Positions 1 to 8,644 of a stretch of DNA of 63,647 nucleotides are shown one piece after another (position 1 is the stretch's first letter; every line of letters starts with the position of its first letter). This stretch comes from an uncultured Oscillibacter sp. (lineage in GTDB: Bacteria; Bacillota; Clostridia; Oscillospirales; Oscillospiraceae). A program made the translations under genes and the position numbers. Where the stretch lies: contig CAJUMX010000017.1 in the NCBI GenBank assembly GCA_910587705.1, positions 1 through 63,647 on the forward strand, given 5' to 3'. Below the pieces are notes generated by a model that was not told the DNA's origin, did no database searches, and saw nothing but the letters and a program-made list of their open reading frames with translations.

Positions 1-198
1 CGTCTCCGCTGGAACTGCCGCCTCCGCTGGAACTGCCGCCTCCGCTGGAACTGCCGCCTCCGCTGGAGCTATCGTCTCCACTGGAGCTGCCGCCTCCGCT
101 GGAGCTATCGTCTCCGCTAGAACTGCCGCCTCCGCTGGAGCTATCGTCTCCGCTAGAACTGCCGCCTCCGCTGGAGCTATCGTCTCCACTGGACCTGT
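1..198. repeat. 18-nt tandem repeat, about 11 units, coding
   Basis: Eleven consecutive 18-nt units (CGCCTCCGCTGGAACTGC and close variants) fill 1-198. On the minus strand each unit encodes a Ser/Gly hexapeptide, alternating SSSGGG-like and SSSGDD-like types. The leftmost three units are nearly identical, so the array probably changes length by slippage. It continues past the window edge. Confidence 0.85.
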
Positions 199-2125
199 CG
201 TCTTGGCCGGAAGCTCCGCTGTCATCGCCATCCAGCGTTTCATAAACCACCAGGCGAGCCGACATCTGTCCCTTTTTCAGCATCTCCGACACCCCAGCAT
301 TCTCCTCCTCCGCAGGCGCTTCCGCCGAGGCGGAGGGCTCCTGCGGCTCCTCCGGGGTGGGCTGCTCCGATTCCTCCGGCACGGCGGATTCTTCCGGCGC
401 TTCGGTTTCCGGGACTGCCGTCTCCGGGGTCTGCGGCAGGTCCGGGGTCTGCGGGGGCTCGGAAGGCTGGGGCTCTGTTGGGGCTTGGGGCAGCTCCGGG
501 GCCGGAGCTATGGGAATGATAGCCTCCGAAACCGGGCGGTTCCGCAAAGCCGCCTTCCCGGAGACAGCGCCGCCAGCGCTGTAAATCAGCCAGAGGTCGT
601 TCATCTGCTTGGCCGTGTCCGGGTCCTTGGTCACCTGTCCGCAGAAATCCCGGAAGCCCATATTCGTCTGCTGCTTCACCTCATGGAGCGTCTCCATCTG
701 CTTGGCCGCCTCCAAGGCCGCCTGCTGTCCCGGAGGCACCGGAAGCCCGGCTTTGTCCGCGTCCAGCAGCTGCTTCATGCCCGCCGCCTTGGCCTTGGCC
801 TCCGCGCTTCCCACACCTTGGGCCTCCAGCATCTTCTGGAGGAAGGTCTCCGTATCCTCCGCGGCATAGGCGCCATGTACGTTTTTCACCTTTTCCACCA
901 ACCCCCGGCTGTTGGTGGCAACACTGCCGCCACCCACGTGGACACCGCCCAGGGCACTCTCCAGACGGAGGAGGCTTCCCTCCATATCCGCCGCCAAGCT
1001 GATGACACTCCGCAGATCATAGGTCCCCTGCTCCAAGCCGTACAGGGCCGTCTCCATCTCCGTCAGCTGGGACTGGAGCGTCACGGTGGCGTCCACCATC
1101 TCGTTGAGGACAACCTTGGAGTCCGTCACCGTCTGGCTCAGAAGCTGAACCCGCTGTTCCACCGGGGCCAGGATATCCGCCAGATTGCTCAGGTCCTCCC
1201 GAAGGTGGTCCGTGCCGCTGTACAGCAGGCCCTTGCCGCCGGAGAAGGTCCCCCGGGCCGCGTCCAGCTGATCCAGGCCCTTGGCAGAGGCGTAAAGGCC
1301 GTTCTGAATGTCCGCCAGGGCATCCAGCAGCTCATCCAGACTGCCGGAGAGGGCCCGGTAGTCCTCCTCCAGGTCGTCTTTCCGCTCACTGAGCTTGGCA
1401 ATCTCCTCCAGTTGGGCCAGGGTGGCAGGCATCATCATCACCGTTAAGCCGCCGAAGGAGAAATCGTTGGAGCCCACTCGGATGGTGAAGTGCTGTTCCT
1501 CCCCAGGGAGGCAGAGGAAGAGAACGGTCCGCAGATTGCCCACCAGCTGGACCTGCGCGCCCTCCGCCTCCAGAGAGAGGATGTCGTCCTGGTTAAACAG
1601 GGCTGTGGCCGCCAGGGTGTAATTGTACCGGGCGTAGTCTCCGGCGCTCGCATTGGGCACAATGTCCAGAAGGATTTCCACCACGCCCTGCTTCCCCGCC
1701 AGCTCCTCCGCCTTGGCGGGAACGCCGTTGAGGGTGTAGCGCAGAGTGATGGTCCAGGGCAGGTCCTCAAAGGGCTTTTTTGTCTTGCCCTCAAAATAGA
1801 AGTGGTCTGGCACGCCGCCGGTAAATTGGAAGGAGGTGCTCCCCTCCCCGCTGACCGGGACGGAATTGTCCGTAAGGTTCACCACCTCGTCATAGACGCC
1901 GTAGTCCGTCAGACGGTCCCGGCCGTTCATGGCGTAGCTTTTTACCACGCTGCCCTCCAGGAGGTTTCCGTAGTAATCCAGCGTGGCGTAATACGCCTCG
2001 TCATAGGTGGGGGTCACGCCATCGCCGATGACCTCCGCCGCTGTGGCGGGCAGGGTCAGCGTCACGGTTAAAACCGCTGCCAAAGCCAGGGCGGACACAC
2101 GTTTGCTCATGGTTTGCCAAGTCAT
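1..2125 (-). CDS. Secreted repeat protein, YhgE/Pip-like heptad type, C-terminus off window
   Basis: This leftward frame is open from an ATG at 2125 to the window edge, so the C-terminus is missing. GGAGG lies just upstream of the ATG. A signal peptide (Ala/Leu/Thr core ending near PATAA) is followed by an Ig-like or beta-rich region, then a long alpha-helical stretch with repeated Leu and Gly spacing (SLDELLDALADIQNGL, GLDQLDAA). That spacing recalls the L-x-x-G heptads of YhgE/Pip-type membrane proteins. A Pro/Glu-rich linker follows, then Ser/Gly/Asp hexapeptide repeats. It diverges from two TetR genes that probably control it. The function is unknown and the YhgE comparison is inferred from pattern only. 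Confidence 0.6.
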   Translation of the reverse strand, partial: MTWQTMSKRVSALALAAVLTVTLTLPATAAEVIGDGVTPTYDEAYYATLDYYGNLLEGSVVKSYAMNGRDRLTDYGVYDEVVNLTDNSVPVSGEGSTSFQFTGGVPDHFYFEGKTKKPFEDLPWTITLRYTLNGVPAKAEELAGKQGVVEILLDIVPNASAGDYARYNYTLAATALFNQDDILSLEAEGAQVQLVGNLRTVLFLCLPGEEQHFTIRVGSNDFSFGGLTVMMMPATLAQLEEIAKLSERKDDLEEDYRALSGSLDELLDALADIQNGLYASAKGLDQLDAARGTFSGGKGLLYSGTDHLREDLSNLADILAPVEQRVQLLSQTVTDSKVVLNEMVDATVTLQSQLTEMETALYGLEQGTYDLRSVISLAADMEGSLLRLESALGGVHVGGGSVATNSRGLVEKVKNVHGAYAAEDTETFLQKMLEAQGVGSAEAKAKAAGMKQLLDADKAGLPVPPGQQAALEAAKQMETLHEVKQQTNMGFRDFCGQVTKDPDTAKQMNDLWLIYSAGGAVSGKAALRNRPVSEAIIPIAPAPELPQAPTEPQPSEPPQTPDLPQTPETAVPETEAPEESAVPEESEQPTPEEPQEPSASAEAPAEEENAGVSEMLKKGQMSARLVVYETLDGDDSGASGQDDRSSGDDSSSGGGSSSGDDSSSGGGSSSGDDSSSGGGSSSGDDSSSGGGSSSGGGSSSGGGSSSGD

Positions 2126-2171
2126 AGTGATTCCTCCAAATAATCAACTAGTATCAAATAAAAGATTTTTG

Positions 2172-2200
2172 TTGACTTATTGACTTAAGTCGATTATAGT
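2172..2200 (+). promoter_or_regulatory. Promoter with operator-like palindrome before the tetR pair
   Basis: TTGACT (2172-2177) and TATAGT (2195-2200) are 17 bp apart and face the TetR gene at 2268. The perfect palindrome GACTTAAGTC (2182-2191) sits in the spacer, where a bound repressor would block polymerase. Autoregulation by one or both TetR proteins is inferred. Confidence 0.6.
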
Positions 2201-2267
2201 AAAAGCAGGAAATTTGGTCAATAGACAAAAGCGGGCAAATGCCTAATTTGTCCAAAGGAGGAGCCTT

Positions 2268-2864
2268 ATGCTGAAAAACCCTGATGACCGCCGGGCTCGA
2301 CGGTCCCGCAAACTATTAAAGGAGAGCCTTCTGGAGCTGATGAAGCAAAAAACCTTCGCCGACATCTCCGTCCGGGACGTAACCGACGCGGCGGATATGA
2401 ACCGGGCCACCTTTTATCTTCACTACTCCGGCACTTTGGAGCTGCTGCACAGCGTGGAGGAGGATTTGCTGGAGGAGCTCCAGGCACTGGTGGATGCCCA
2501 TATGCAGGAAACCGTGGCTGTGGGCAGCGTAGCTCCTGTGTTTGAGCCGGTGCTGGACTTCACCATAGAAAACCGGGAGATCTGCACGGTCCTGTTTGCC
2601 AGCAGTGAGGCCAGCGGCTTCTTCCAGTCCATCCAGCGGCTGGTCCACCAGAATGGAGCTCTGCTGGTCAAAACCTGGTTCCATCCAGAGGACCCAAGGC
2701 TGACGGATTATCTTCTAAACTTCCTGGCCTGGGGCTTCATCGGCCTTTTGGCGGAGTGGTTCGAAAAGGACATGGCCCTGCCCAAGGCAGAGCTTCTCTC
2801 CGCCGCCCAGCGCATGTCGGACGCCGCTGCCGCTGGGCTGTTCGAGGAAAGGAGGTCCTCATGA
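2268..2864 (+). CDS. TetR/AcrR-family regulator 1
   Basis: The 198-aa protein has an N-terminal helix-turn-helix of TetR type (about residues 10-55, with FADISVRDVTDAADMNRATF and YLHY) and an all-helical ligand-binding C-terminal part. AAAGGAGGAG precedes the ATG. It overlaps the next tetR gene by an ATGA junction, so the two are co-translated. It diverges from the large secreted repeat protein, its likeliest target. The ligand is unknown. Confidence 0.85.
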   Translation: MLKNPDDRRARRSRKLLKESLLELMKQKTFADISVRDVTDAADMNRATFYLHYSGTLELLHSVEEDLLEELQALVDAHMQETVAVGSVAPVFEPVLDFTIENREICTVLFASSEASGFFQSIQRLVHQNGALLVKTWFHPEDPRLTDYLLNFLAWGFIGLLAEWFEKDMALPKAELLSAAQRMSDAAAAGLFEERRSS

Positions 2865-3427
2865 TGTCCGCCTCTGCCAAGGAGGCCCTTCAGGCTGCCT
2901 TCCTCCGCCTGCTGGAGGAGCGTCCTCTTCGGGAAATCACCGTGAAGGACATTGTGCAAGCCTGCGGGGTCAACCGGAATACCTTTTACTATCATTTCAA
3001 GGACATCCCTGCCCTGCTGGAGGAACTGGTCACGGACCAGGCGAACCGCATCATTGCCGCCCAGGGCCCGGTATTATCCCTGGCGGACTGCCTGGAGACC
3101 GCCGCCGGCTTTGCCCTGGAGCACCGACAGGCGGTGCTCCATATCAACCAATCCGCTCATCGGGACCTGTTTGAGCGGAGCTTGATGGACGTGTGCCGCC
3201 GGGTGGTGGAGGACTACGCCGCCGCAGCCGCTACCGGCGTTCCCATTGCCCAGGTGGACCGGGCCATCATCGTCCGGTTCTATCAGTGCGAGTGTTTCGG
3301 GCAAATCATGGCCTGGCTCAACGATGGGATGCGCTATGACCTGGGAAAGCAGTTCCGCCGCCTCTGCCAGTTGGGGGAGGGCATGACGGAGCGGATGCTG
3401 AAACGGGCGATGGAACCGAATCTATAA
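2861..3427 (+). CDS. TetR/AcrR-family regulator 2
   Basis: The start is taken as the ATG at 2861, 5 nt after AAAGGAGG and overlapping the upstream stop. A longer in-frame ORF exists but runs inside the first regulator. The 188-aa product has a TetR helix-turn-helix (REITVKDIVQACGVNRNTFYYHF, split here by description as residues ~22-44) and a variable C-terminal half. Two adjacent TetR genes may form a heterodimer or read two signals; that is inference. Confidence 0.82.
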   Translation: MMSASAKEALQAAFLRLLEERPLREITVKDIVQACGVNRNTFYYHFKDIPALLEELVTDQANRIIAAQGPVLSLADCLETAAGFALEHRQAVLHINQSAHRDLFERSLMDVCRRVVEDYAAAAATGVPIAQVDRAIIVRFYQCECFGQIMAWLNDGMRYDLGKQFRRLCQLGEGMTERMLKRAMEPNL

Positions 3428-3463
3428 TAAAGAAAGGCGTCGAAGGGCTCGCTTGCCGGTTTT

Positions 3464-4516
3464 CTATATCAGCCAGCGCCGGACGACCGGGACCCGTGAC
3501 AAGACCACATAAACAACGCAACAACAGCAGACGATCAGCCCGGAGATCGCCGGCACCGCCAGCAGCACCGGCCCGTCCACAGCCCGAAGGCCCCACCGCG
3601 CAAATGCCTGTAGAAAGAAAATATGCGTCAGGTAGATACAAAACGAGGCTCTGGAGAGAAAGGTCGCCAGCTTCCGGCCATTTAGTGAAACTTTTACCGT
3701 CTGGCAAAGGCCCCACATGCCTAAAGCCACCAGGAACACAGGCACTCCCATTCCCTCTAAAAAATGTCCATCCGGCCTTCCCGCCGCGTAGGACGCAAAG
3801 CAGGTCCCCAAAAAGGTCAGGAGGAACCCACTTAAGAGGACTATGCCGGAAGTCCTACGGTTCGGCCAAGGATGATAGACAGACAGGTAATGGCCCAGCA
3901 GCATGTAACCGATGGAGGCGTAGGTCATATTCATTCTCCACTGAACAGGGACCCCGCTTAGCAGCGTGAAGGGCCAGAAGGTTCGAACCGTCGGATAGAG
4001 TATCCCCAGCAGGAACCACAGCGCCAGGGTGTATTCCAAAAGCCGCTTATCGGCATACCGGGCAACCAGCTGCGTCACGGGGAGGGCCGCGTAAGCCAGG
4101 ATCGTAATATGGAGATAGTAAAAATGCTCCTCGTGGTGGAACAGCAGCAGATGCTTCACCGCGTCGGCCACGTCCGGGAGGGTCAAACTGTCCATCAGCT
4201 TTAGGAAAAGGAGCTTATAGCAGAGCGCCCAGAAAAAGAGGGCGGCTAATATCCTGGGTAAATTTTGGGTGTAGAGCTTTTTCAGCGTCAGCTCCTTTTC
4301 CGGCTTCAGGAGCAGGGCCCCGCTGGCCATAAAGAACAGTGGCACGCACATGTGCGCGAAACTCGTCCAAAGCAAAGCCACATACCAAGGAGCGGTCCCC
4401 ACCGTGCCGCCGGAGAAGGGAGCCGCTGCCACATGGCACAGCACCACGTTCCAAATGGCGACGGCTTTCACCGTATCAATTTTTTCATCTCGAAAAAACC
4501 GCATGCTGGAAATCAT
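3464..4516 (-). CDS. Acyltransferase 3 family membrane protein
   Basis: The 350-aa protein has about ten hydrophobic segments and the N-terminal signature of acyltransferase family 3 (DTVKAVAIWNVVLCHV, with the conserved His of the first helix, then SFAHMCVPLFFMASGALLL). Such enzymes O-acylate sugars, peptidoglycan or exopolysaccharide at the membrane. The substrate cannot be told from the sequence. Its 5' end overlaps the upstream DUF6933-like gene by about 30 bp, which suggests translational coupling. Confidence 0.8.
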   Translation of the reverse strand: MISSMRFFRDEKIDTVKAVAIWNVVLCHVAAAPFSGGTVGTAPWYVALLWTSFAHMCVPLFFMASGALLLKPEKELTLKKLYTQNLPRILAALFFWALCYKLLFLKLMDSLTLPDVADAVKHLLLFHHEEHFYYLHITILAYAALPVTQLVARYADKRLLEYTLALWFLLGILYPTVRTFWPFTLLSGVPVQWRMNMTYASIGYMLLGHYLSVYHPWPNRRTSGIVLLSGFLLTFLGTCFASYAAGRPDGHFLEGMGVPVFLVALGMWGLCQTVKVSLNGRKLATFLSRASFCIYLTHIFFLQAFARWGLRAVDGPVLLAVPAISGLIVCCCCVVYVVLSRVPVVRRWLI

Positions 4517-4952
4517 CGAAAAAGCCCTCCATCCTAGACCTCACAGACGCCGAAATCCCATCAGGAAGAACTCCCCGGGACTTCTTCGCGTGGTAAACCT
4601 CGCCGTTGATTATATGCGCCGCCGTGGACTTCAGCCCGTGGGCCGCCGAGATGCTCAGCGGACCGCCCAAGACGAAATACCGGGTCGCCTCAAACTCCGA
4701 GAGGCCTTCCCGCAGAATGACCGCTCGGATTTCGTCCCGCACAAGCTCCGGCAAGCGCACCCAGTCCGCTCCGTTCATGCCATAGAGCAGGAGGCTGTAG
4801 CGGCTGGCGCAGTTCATCGCCAGCACGGCTTTCCTTCTCTGGACAGTCAGCGTATGAACATCCCAGCAAAAGAATGGGGCCGTCACCGTTTGGGAAGTTG
4901 ACGGCTTCCTGTTCAGCCGCCGTCGCAGGGGGAGCGTGTAGCAAAATTCCAT
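4485..4952 (-). CDS. DUF6933-like small protein
   Basis: A 155-aa soluble protein without signal peptide or membrane segment. The centre (FFCWDVHTLTVQRRKAVLAM, then YSLLLYGMNGADWVRL) resembles the DUF6933 group, small proteins with a W-x-x-x-x-x-x-x-R-R-K core and no known activity. The family match is by eye. It ends inside the start of the acyltransferase gene. Confidence 0.55.
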   Translation of the reverse strand: MEFCYTLPLRRRLNRKPSTSQTVTAPFFCWDVHTLTVQRRKAVLAMNCASRYSLLLYGMNGADWVRLPELVRDEIRAVILREGLSEFEATRYFVLGGPLSISAAHGLKSTAAHIINGEVYHAKKSRGVLPDGISASVRSRMEGFFDDFQHAVFSR

Positions 4953-4988
4953 GACCGGACGCCTCCAGACGGTACTTTGGAAGTCGGC

Positions 4989-5010
4989 GGCGGGGCCCGC
5001 AGGCCCCGCC
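4989..5010 (-). terminator. Terminator-like GC hairpin after the 278-aa secreted protein
   Basis: A perfect 9-bp stem (GGCGGGGCC / GGCCCCGCC) with a 4-nt loop lies about 20 bp after the stop of the leftward gene at 5031. The T-tract is weak, so termination may be incomplete. Confidence 0.45.
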
Positions 5011-5030
5011 TGATCGGAAGTCTATGCGGT

Positions 5031-5867
5031 TTACTTATACTGCATCAGGGAAACCGTCACATCTGTTCCGGTTCCCAAGTTCGAGGGACTGACGCCAAAT
5101 TTCAGCGTGCGCTCCAGCCGGCTGGAGTCGGAGGAAATCGAGAAGGCCCTCGTGACCGTTTCGCCGGGGGCGAGGGTGACGCGGGTAAACGGCTCGGTCC
5201 GATTGTCGGCAATGGTTGTCACCCGATCCACCTTGACGGTTTGGGCGGCGGAGCCGTTGTTCTTGACTTGGAACACAATATACTTCCCCGCCGCAGGATG
5301 GAAGTCGTACGCCGCCGCCGGGAAACCAATTCCCGCCGACGTGACACGCGTATCCTGGAGGAATATGCCCGACGGCTCACCAGTGGTATTCACCGTGGCC
5401 GGATCTACTTCCTGAAACGCGCCGTGCGTCACGCCATATTCCGCCTTTTGGGGTGTCTCCGCGGGTCCCTCCGTGACTTTGATGAGGTCGCTCTCCGGAG
5501 GCCGGACCATCTTTATCCCGCCCGAGAGCTCAAGGTTCACCCATCCGCCCCCGGACCGTGGGGCAATATCTACGGCGTTTTCCTCGGCGTTCCAAACGAT
5601 CTCCGCGTCCAGGAGCTTGGAAATCTGGCTCACGGAGAGATAGTTGGTCTTTCCGCCCGCCGCGTCCGTGTAGGTGATCGTGGAGGGGACTTCCTGGCCG
5701 TTGGAGGCCTTATCGAACTCCCCTGCCGCCACCTTGGGCTCCCCAAACAGCCGGACTCCCGCCTGGTTAAAGGCCACCTGACCCGCCGCGGCGGCGGCAG
5801 TGCCCACAAGGGACACGGCAAGCGCCATGGCCAGCGCGCCGGAAACAAAAGATTTGAAGTTCTTCAT
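5031..5867 (-). CDS. Secreted stalk-domain protein A
   Basis: The start is the ATG at 5867 behind GGAAAGAG; a GTG two codons upstream is less well placed. The 278-aa product has an N-terminal signal peptide and a ~70-residue segment (YTDAAGGKTNYLSVSQISKL and onward) like the copper-amine-oxidase N-terminal 'stalk' domain. A beta-rich C-terminal part follows. The N-terminal 100 residues are clearly related to the neighbouring gene at 5924, so the two arose by duplication. Probably extracellular; role unknown. Confidence 0.7.
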   Translation of the reverse strand: MKNFKSFVSGALAMALAVSLVGTAAAAAGQVAFNQAGVRLFGEPKVAAGEFDKASNGQEVPSTITYTDAAGGKTNYLSVSQISKLLDAEIVWNAEENAVDIAPRSGGGWVNLELSGGIKMVRPPESDLIKVTEGPAETPQKAEYGVTHGAFQEVDPATVNTTGEPSGIFLQDTRVTSAGIGFPAAAYDFHPAAGKYIVFQVKNNGSAAQTVKVDRVTTIADNRTEPFTRVTLAPGETVTRAFSISSDSSRLERTLKFGVSPSNLGTGTDVTVSLMQYK

Positions 5868-5923
5868 AGTCACTCTTTCCTTTCAAAATTTAACTATCTG
5901 CAAAGATTGTTCTATATGATGTG

Positions 5924-6859
5924 TCACCATTCGCCTCGCTCAACAGCATCTTCAACAGACTCCAAAACTTCCTCCAAGGTCATGCCAGGGGCGTAGAAGT
6001 GCCCAGCACAGCCAATGTTGTACGAGCCGATCACTTTGCCCTCAGAGTCGTATAGGGGAATACCTATCGTATGAGGGCACTCCTCTTCAGACCGGCCGTC
6101 CATCTTCGCCGTTGCCGCCGAACGCTCCGTTTGGCGGTAATATCCAGCGGGGTGGTCCCCTTCTTCGGCCACATAGAGCAGGTCCGGAACATAGCCCACA
6201 TAATTAACCAGCTGCTTAGGGCCATAGTTCTCGCCCTTGTTGTTTTTGGGGTAGTCCCCGTTGACCAAGTGACGCTCCGCAACCTTTTTATCCAGGTCAT
6301 CCAAGGCTCCCAGATTCCCAACCATATACTCGTACCGGAGCTCCCCGTCCTTGTCCTTGAACATCTTTTCATTGCCCCGGTACGAGTTCGGATCATCGTC
6401 CGGCAAAATCGTGCCGCCCCGGCTCTTGATCAGGGCCGTATCGCCCCGGCGGGGATTCTCAGGCACCGTCTTGGGCGTGCGGAGATCGATGACGCTCTCG
6501 TCCCCGGCGGGCCGCACTTCGGGCGCAGCGGCGGGCTTGGCGGGCTGTTTGCCCAGAAGCACGGTCTTGGTGGCGGAGTCATACCTGATCTCCGTGCCCA
6601 GCAGCTCACTGATGGTGCGGATGGGCAGGTAATTGGTCTTGCCTCCCGCCTCGTCGGTGTAGAGGATGGAGCCGGGGACCTTCTGCCCGTTAGCGGCGGT
6701 GATATCCTGTCCCGCCGTGATTTTCCGCGTTCCGTCCATAGAGATGTTGGCGAAGTTGTAGCTCACCTTGCCGGAGGCCGCCAGGGCGGTGGTCAGGCAG
6801 GCGGACAGGGTCAGGGCGGCGAGGAAGCCGCCGGCAAAGGACGCGATTCGTTTTTTCAT
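5924..6859 (-). CDS. Secreted stalk-domain protein B
   Basis: A 311-aa protein with a signal peptide and a stalk-like domain near residues 30-105 (YTDEAGGKTNYLPIRTISEL), shared with protein A. A linker rich in Pro and Ala follows. The C-terminal ~170 residues are unlike protein A and include a segment resembling a redox or sensor loop (ECPHTIGIPLYDSEGKVIGS). GGAAGG lies upstream of the ATG. The C-terminal domain is not one I recognise. Confidence 0.7.
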   Translation of the reverse strand: MKKRIASFAGGFLAALTLSACLTTALAASGKVSYNFANISMDGTRKITAGQDITAANGQKVPGSILYTDEAGGKTNYLPIRTISELLGTEIRYDSATKTVLLGKQPAKPAAAPEVRPAGDESVIDLRTPKTVPENPRRGDTALIKSRGGTILPDDDPNSYRGNEKMFKDKDGELRYEYMVGNLGALDDLDKKVAERHLVNGDYPKNNKGENYGPKQLVNYVGYVPDLLYVAEEGDHPAGYYRQTERSAATAKMDGRSEEECPHTIGIPLYDSEGKVIGSYNIGCAGHFYAPGMTLEEVLESVEDAVERGEW

Positions 6860-6884
6860 AAGGATACCTTCCTTTCGTTTTCCG

Positions 6885-6907
6885 GCGGGAGGGACACGGC
6901 CTCCCGC
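6885..6907. other. Leader hairpin upstream of stalk protein B
   Basis: A perfect 8-bp inverted repeat (GCGGGAGG / CCTCCCGC, 7-nt loop) sits 26 bp before the start codon at 6859. It would fold in the mRNA leader. The rest of 6908-7080 is AT-rich and shows nothing else clear. Confidence 0.4.
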
Positions 6908-7081
6908 TCTGTTCTACCTTGTAAACGCTGGGGAAACGCATTGTATTACACAATTTTTGAAAATTTCGAAAAAATGTTTGTCCTTCCGCCTGGCCCGCAG
7001 GGTCCTCACCTCCTCTTTCGCGGCCGGGGCTTTAGACGCCCTCTATACATAAAGACCCCCCAAGATTCAAAAACGCAATAC

Positions 7082-7108
7082 AAAAAAGCCCGGAGCCGCG
7101 GCTCCGGG
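7082..7108 (-). terminator. Terminator of the sigma/DUF4367 operon
   Basis: A 9-bp GC stem (CCCGGAGCC / GGCTCCGGG), followed on the minus strand by six T residues, stands 23 bp after the stop of the DUF4367 gene. Confidence 0.75.
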
Positions 7109-7130
7109 TTTTCCATTATGAAAATACGCT

Positions 7131-7892
7131 CTACAGAATTGTAATATTTTCCGCAATCTTTTTCGCGGTTTCGACGGAAAGTCCACTAGATGTTCCAACT
7201 TCAATATAAACACTGTTTTCCAGGTCGGCAAGCATAATTTCGACTTCCCCATATTTTACTATGCAAAGTCCCTCGTTTCCGTTGATGGTAATGTGCTCAA
7301 GGCTTTCCGGATTTTCGGTATCGACATTTACATTTGCACTGCCAGGCTTAATAGAAATGATGAAATAATCGCCCTGTTTATTCTCAAATCTGGCAAGTAC
7401 GTCAGGCACGCTTTCCGTGCATTCAAAACCTTCCGGCATCCACCCAATCTTTGCATTTTGGAAATATTCAGAGCTTGCCGTACTGGGACTTGGAGACGCC
7501 TGCCTACTATTTCCATCAGAGCTTTTGATATTAAACTGCGTATACTTCTCCGTGACTGTAAGCATCAAGTTCAGCGTCGCTAGACGGAAATCCTCAGAAA
7601 TAGCAAATACCGACGTGAACAGAAGCACGGAAATCGCCATAATGATCGCTGCCAGCCGCAGAACCCTCCCGGTCCTTCGCAGTCCGGCCCGCCTCCGCTC
7701 CCTGGCGAAATGACGGTCGATGATCTCCAGGCACCGCTTGTCCAAGCTCTCCGGTACCGCCGCTTCCGGGTTCTCCTGGAGCATCTCATTGAGGGCCTCC
7801 AGCCGCTCCCCCTCTTTCCTCGCCACGCCCTCCATCAAAAGGGCAAAGCGCGCGTCCTCAAATTCTTCAAGCAAGCGTTCGTGTTCGGTCAT
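7131..7892 (-). CDS. DUF4367 protein, probable anti-sigma partner
   Basis: I choose the ATG at 7892 because GGAAGGAG lies 9 nt upstream; two earlier ATGs touch that site. The 253-aa product has a cytoplasmic N-terminal helical part, one membrane segment (about residues 85-110, LAAIIMAISVLLFTSVFAI), and an extracellular DUF4367 domain (IGWMPEGFECTE onward). This architecture is common next to ECF sigma factors, where the protein holds the sigma factor at the membrane. It overlaps the sigma gene by 26 bp. Confidence 0.78.
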   Translation of the reverse strand: MTEHERLLEEFEDARFALLMEGVARKEGERLEALNEMLQENPEAAVPESLDKRCLEIIDRHFARERRRAGLRRTGRVLRLAAIIMAISVLLFTSVFAISEDFRLATLNLMLTVTEKYTQFNIKSSDGNSRQASPSPSTASSEYFQNAKIGWMPEGFECTESVPDVLARFENKQGDYFIISIKPGSANVNVDTENPESLEHITINGNEGLCIVKYGEVEIMLADLENSVYIEVGTSSGLSVETAKKIAENITIL

Positions 7893-8436
7893 TGCCATCA
7901 TCTCCTTCCATCAGCGCCGCCGCCTTTTTCCTCGCCCTTGCCAGACGCGTCCGCACGCTGTCCGGCTTGCAGTGCAAAAACTCCGCCAGCTCCTCATTGT
8001 CCTGCCGCAGCACGTACTTTCGGTACAGCAGCTCCCGGTCCCGCTCCGGCAGGCGGCGCCACACCCGGTACAGGGCGTCCGACTGCTCCACCAGCGCCTC
8101 CGGCGTCGGGTCCGGGGACCAGAGCTCCTCTAGATTTGTGTCCTCCAGAGCCGTGACGCGCTGATTCACCACAGTTTGGAGCCGCTTGAAATTGATGACC
8201 TTGCTTTTGACAGTATGAACAATATACACCGTCAGGGCCGGACTTGGCAAGGCCGTCAGCGTATCAACTTTTTTGCACAGGCTCTCCACAGCGTCTTGTA
8301 CCACGTCCTCGCAGTCCTGGCTGTTGGGGATGGAGCGCCGCGCCGTCGCGTACATCAGGCGGCCGTATTTTTTGTATAGTTCTCTCATAAAGGCCGCGCC
8401 TCTGGATTCTCCCCCCGGCGCCGTAAATGTGACCAC
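7867..8436 (-). CDS. ECF-type RNA polymerase sigma-70 factor
   Basis: The 189-aa protein has sigma region 2 (YKKYGRLMYATARRSI and DCEDVVQDAVESL) and region 4 helix-turn-helix (ELLYRKYVLRQDNEELAEFL, then DSVRTRLARARKKA). The start is a GTG at 8436 with GGAGGG 6 nt upstream. It is followed by its likely anti-sigma partner in overlapping frame. It probably responds to an envelope signal. Confidence 0.85.
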   Translation of the reverse strand: MVTFTAPGGESRGAAFMRELYKKYGRLMYATARRSIPNSQDCEDVVQDAVESLCKKVDTLTALPSPALTVYIVHTVKSKVINFKRLQTVVNQRVTALEDTNLEELWSPDPTPEALVEQSDALYRVWRRLPERDRELLYRKYVLRQDNEELAEFLHCKPDSVRTRLARARKKAAALMEGDDGNDRTRTLA

Positions 8437-8501
8437 AGGTATCCCTCCAATCGTTCCCTATATAAATAGGTGACCCAGAAAGCGAGAATTCGCAACCAAA
8501 A

Positions 8502-8538
8502 AAATTTCACCCTCCCGCCGGCGGAGAAGGTGAAATTT
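8502..8538. terminator. Long inverted repeat between two divergent sigma genes
   Basis: The arms AAATTTCAC (8502-8510) and GTGAAATTT (8530-8538) flank a GC-rich inner stem (CCGCCGGCGG). It lies between the leftward sigma gene and the rightward decayed sigma gene. It could be a terminator for an incoming transcript or an operator. Confidence 0.45.
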
Positions 8539-8644
8539 AGAAAATACGGCATCCTAAGCGGCGATGGGAGAAAGAAATCCCGGAAAAAGCCTTGTTTTCC
8601 ACACCAATCATGCTATACTAAAAAATAAAAGGCAGGTGATTTTG

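Noticed and set aside
203..1447. A 414-aa + strand open frame rich in Arg, His and Leu
   Set aside because: It is a shadow of the secreted repeat protein on the minus strand, which has a signal peptide, ribosome site and sensible composition.
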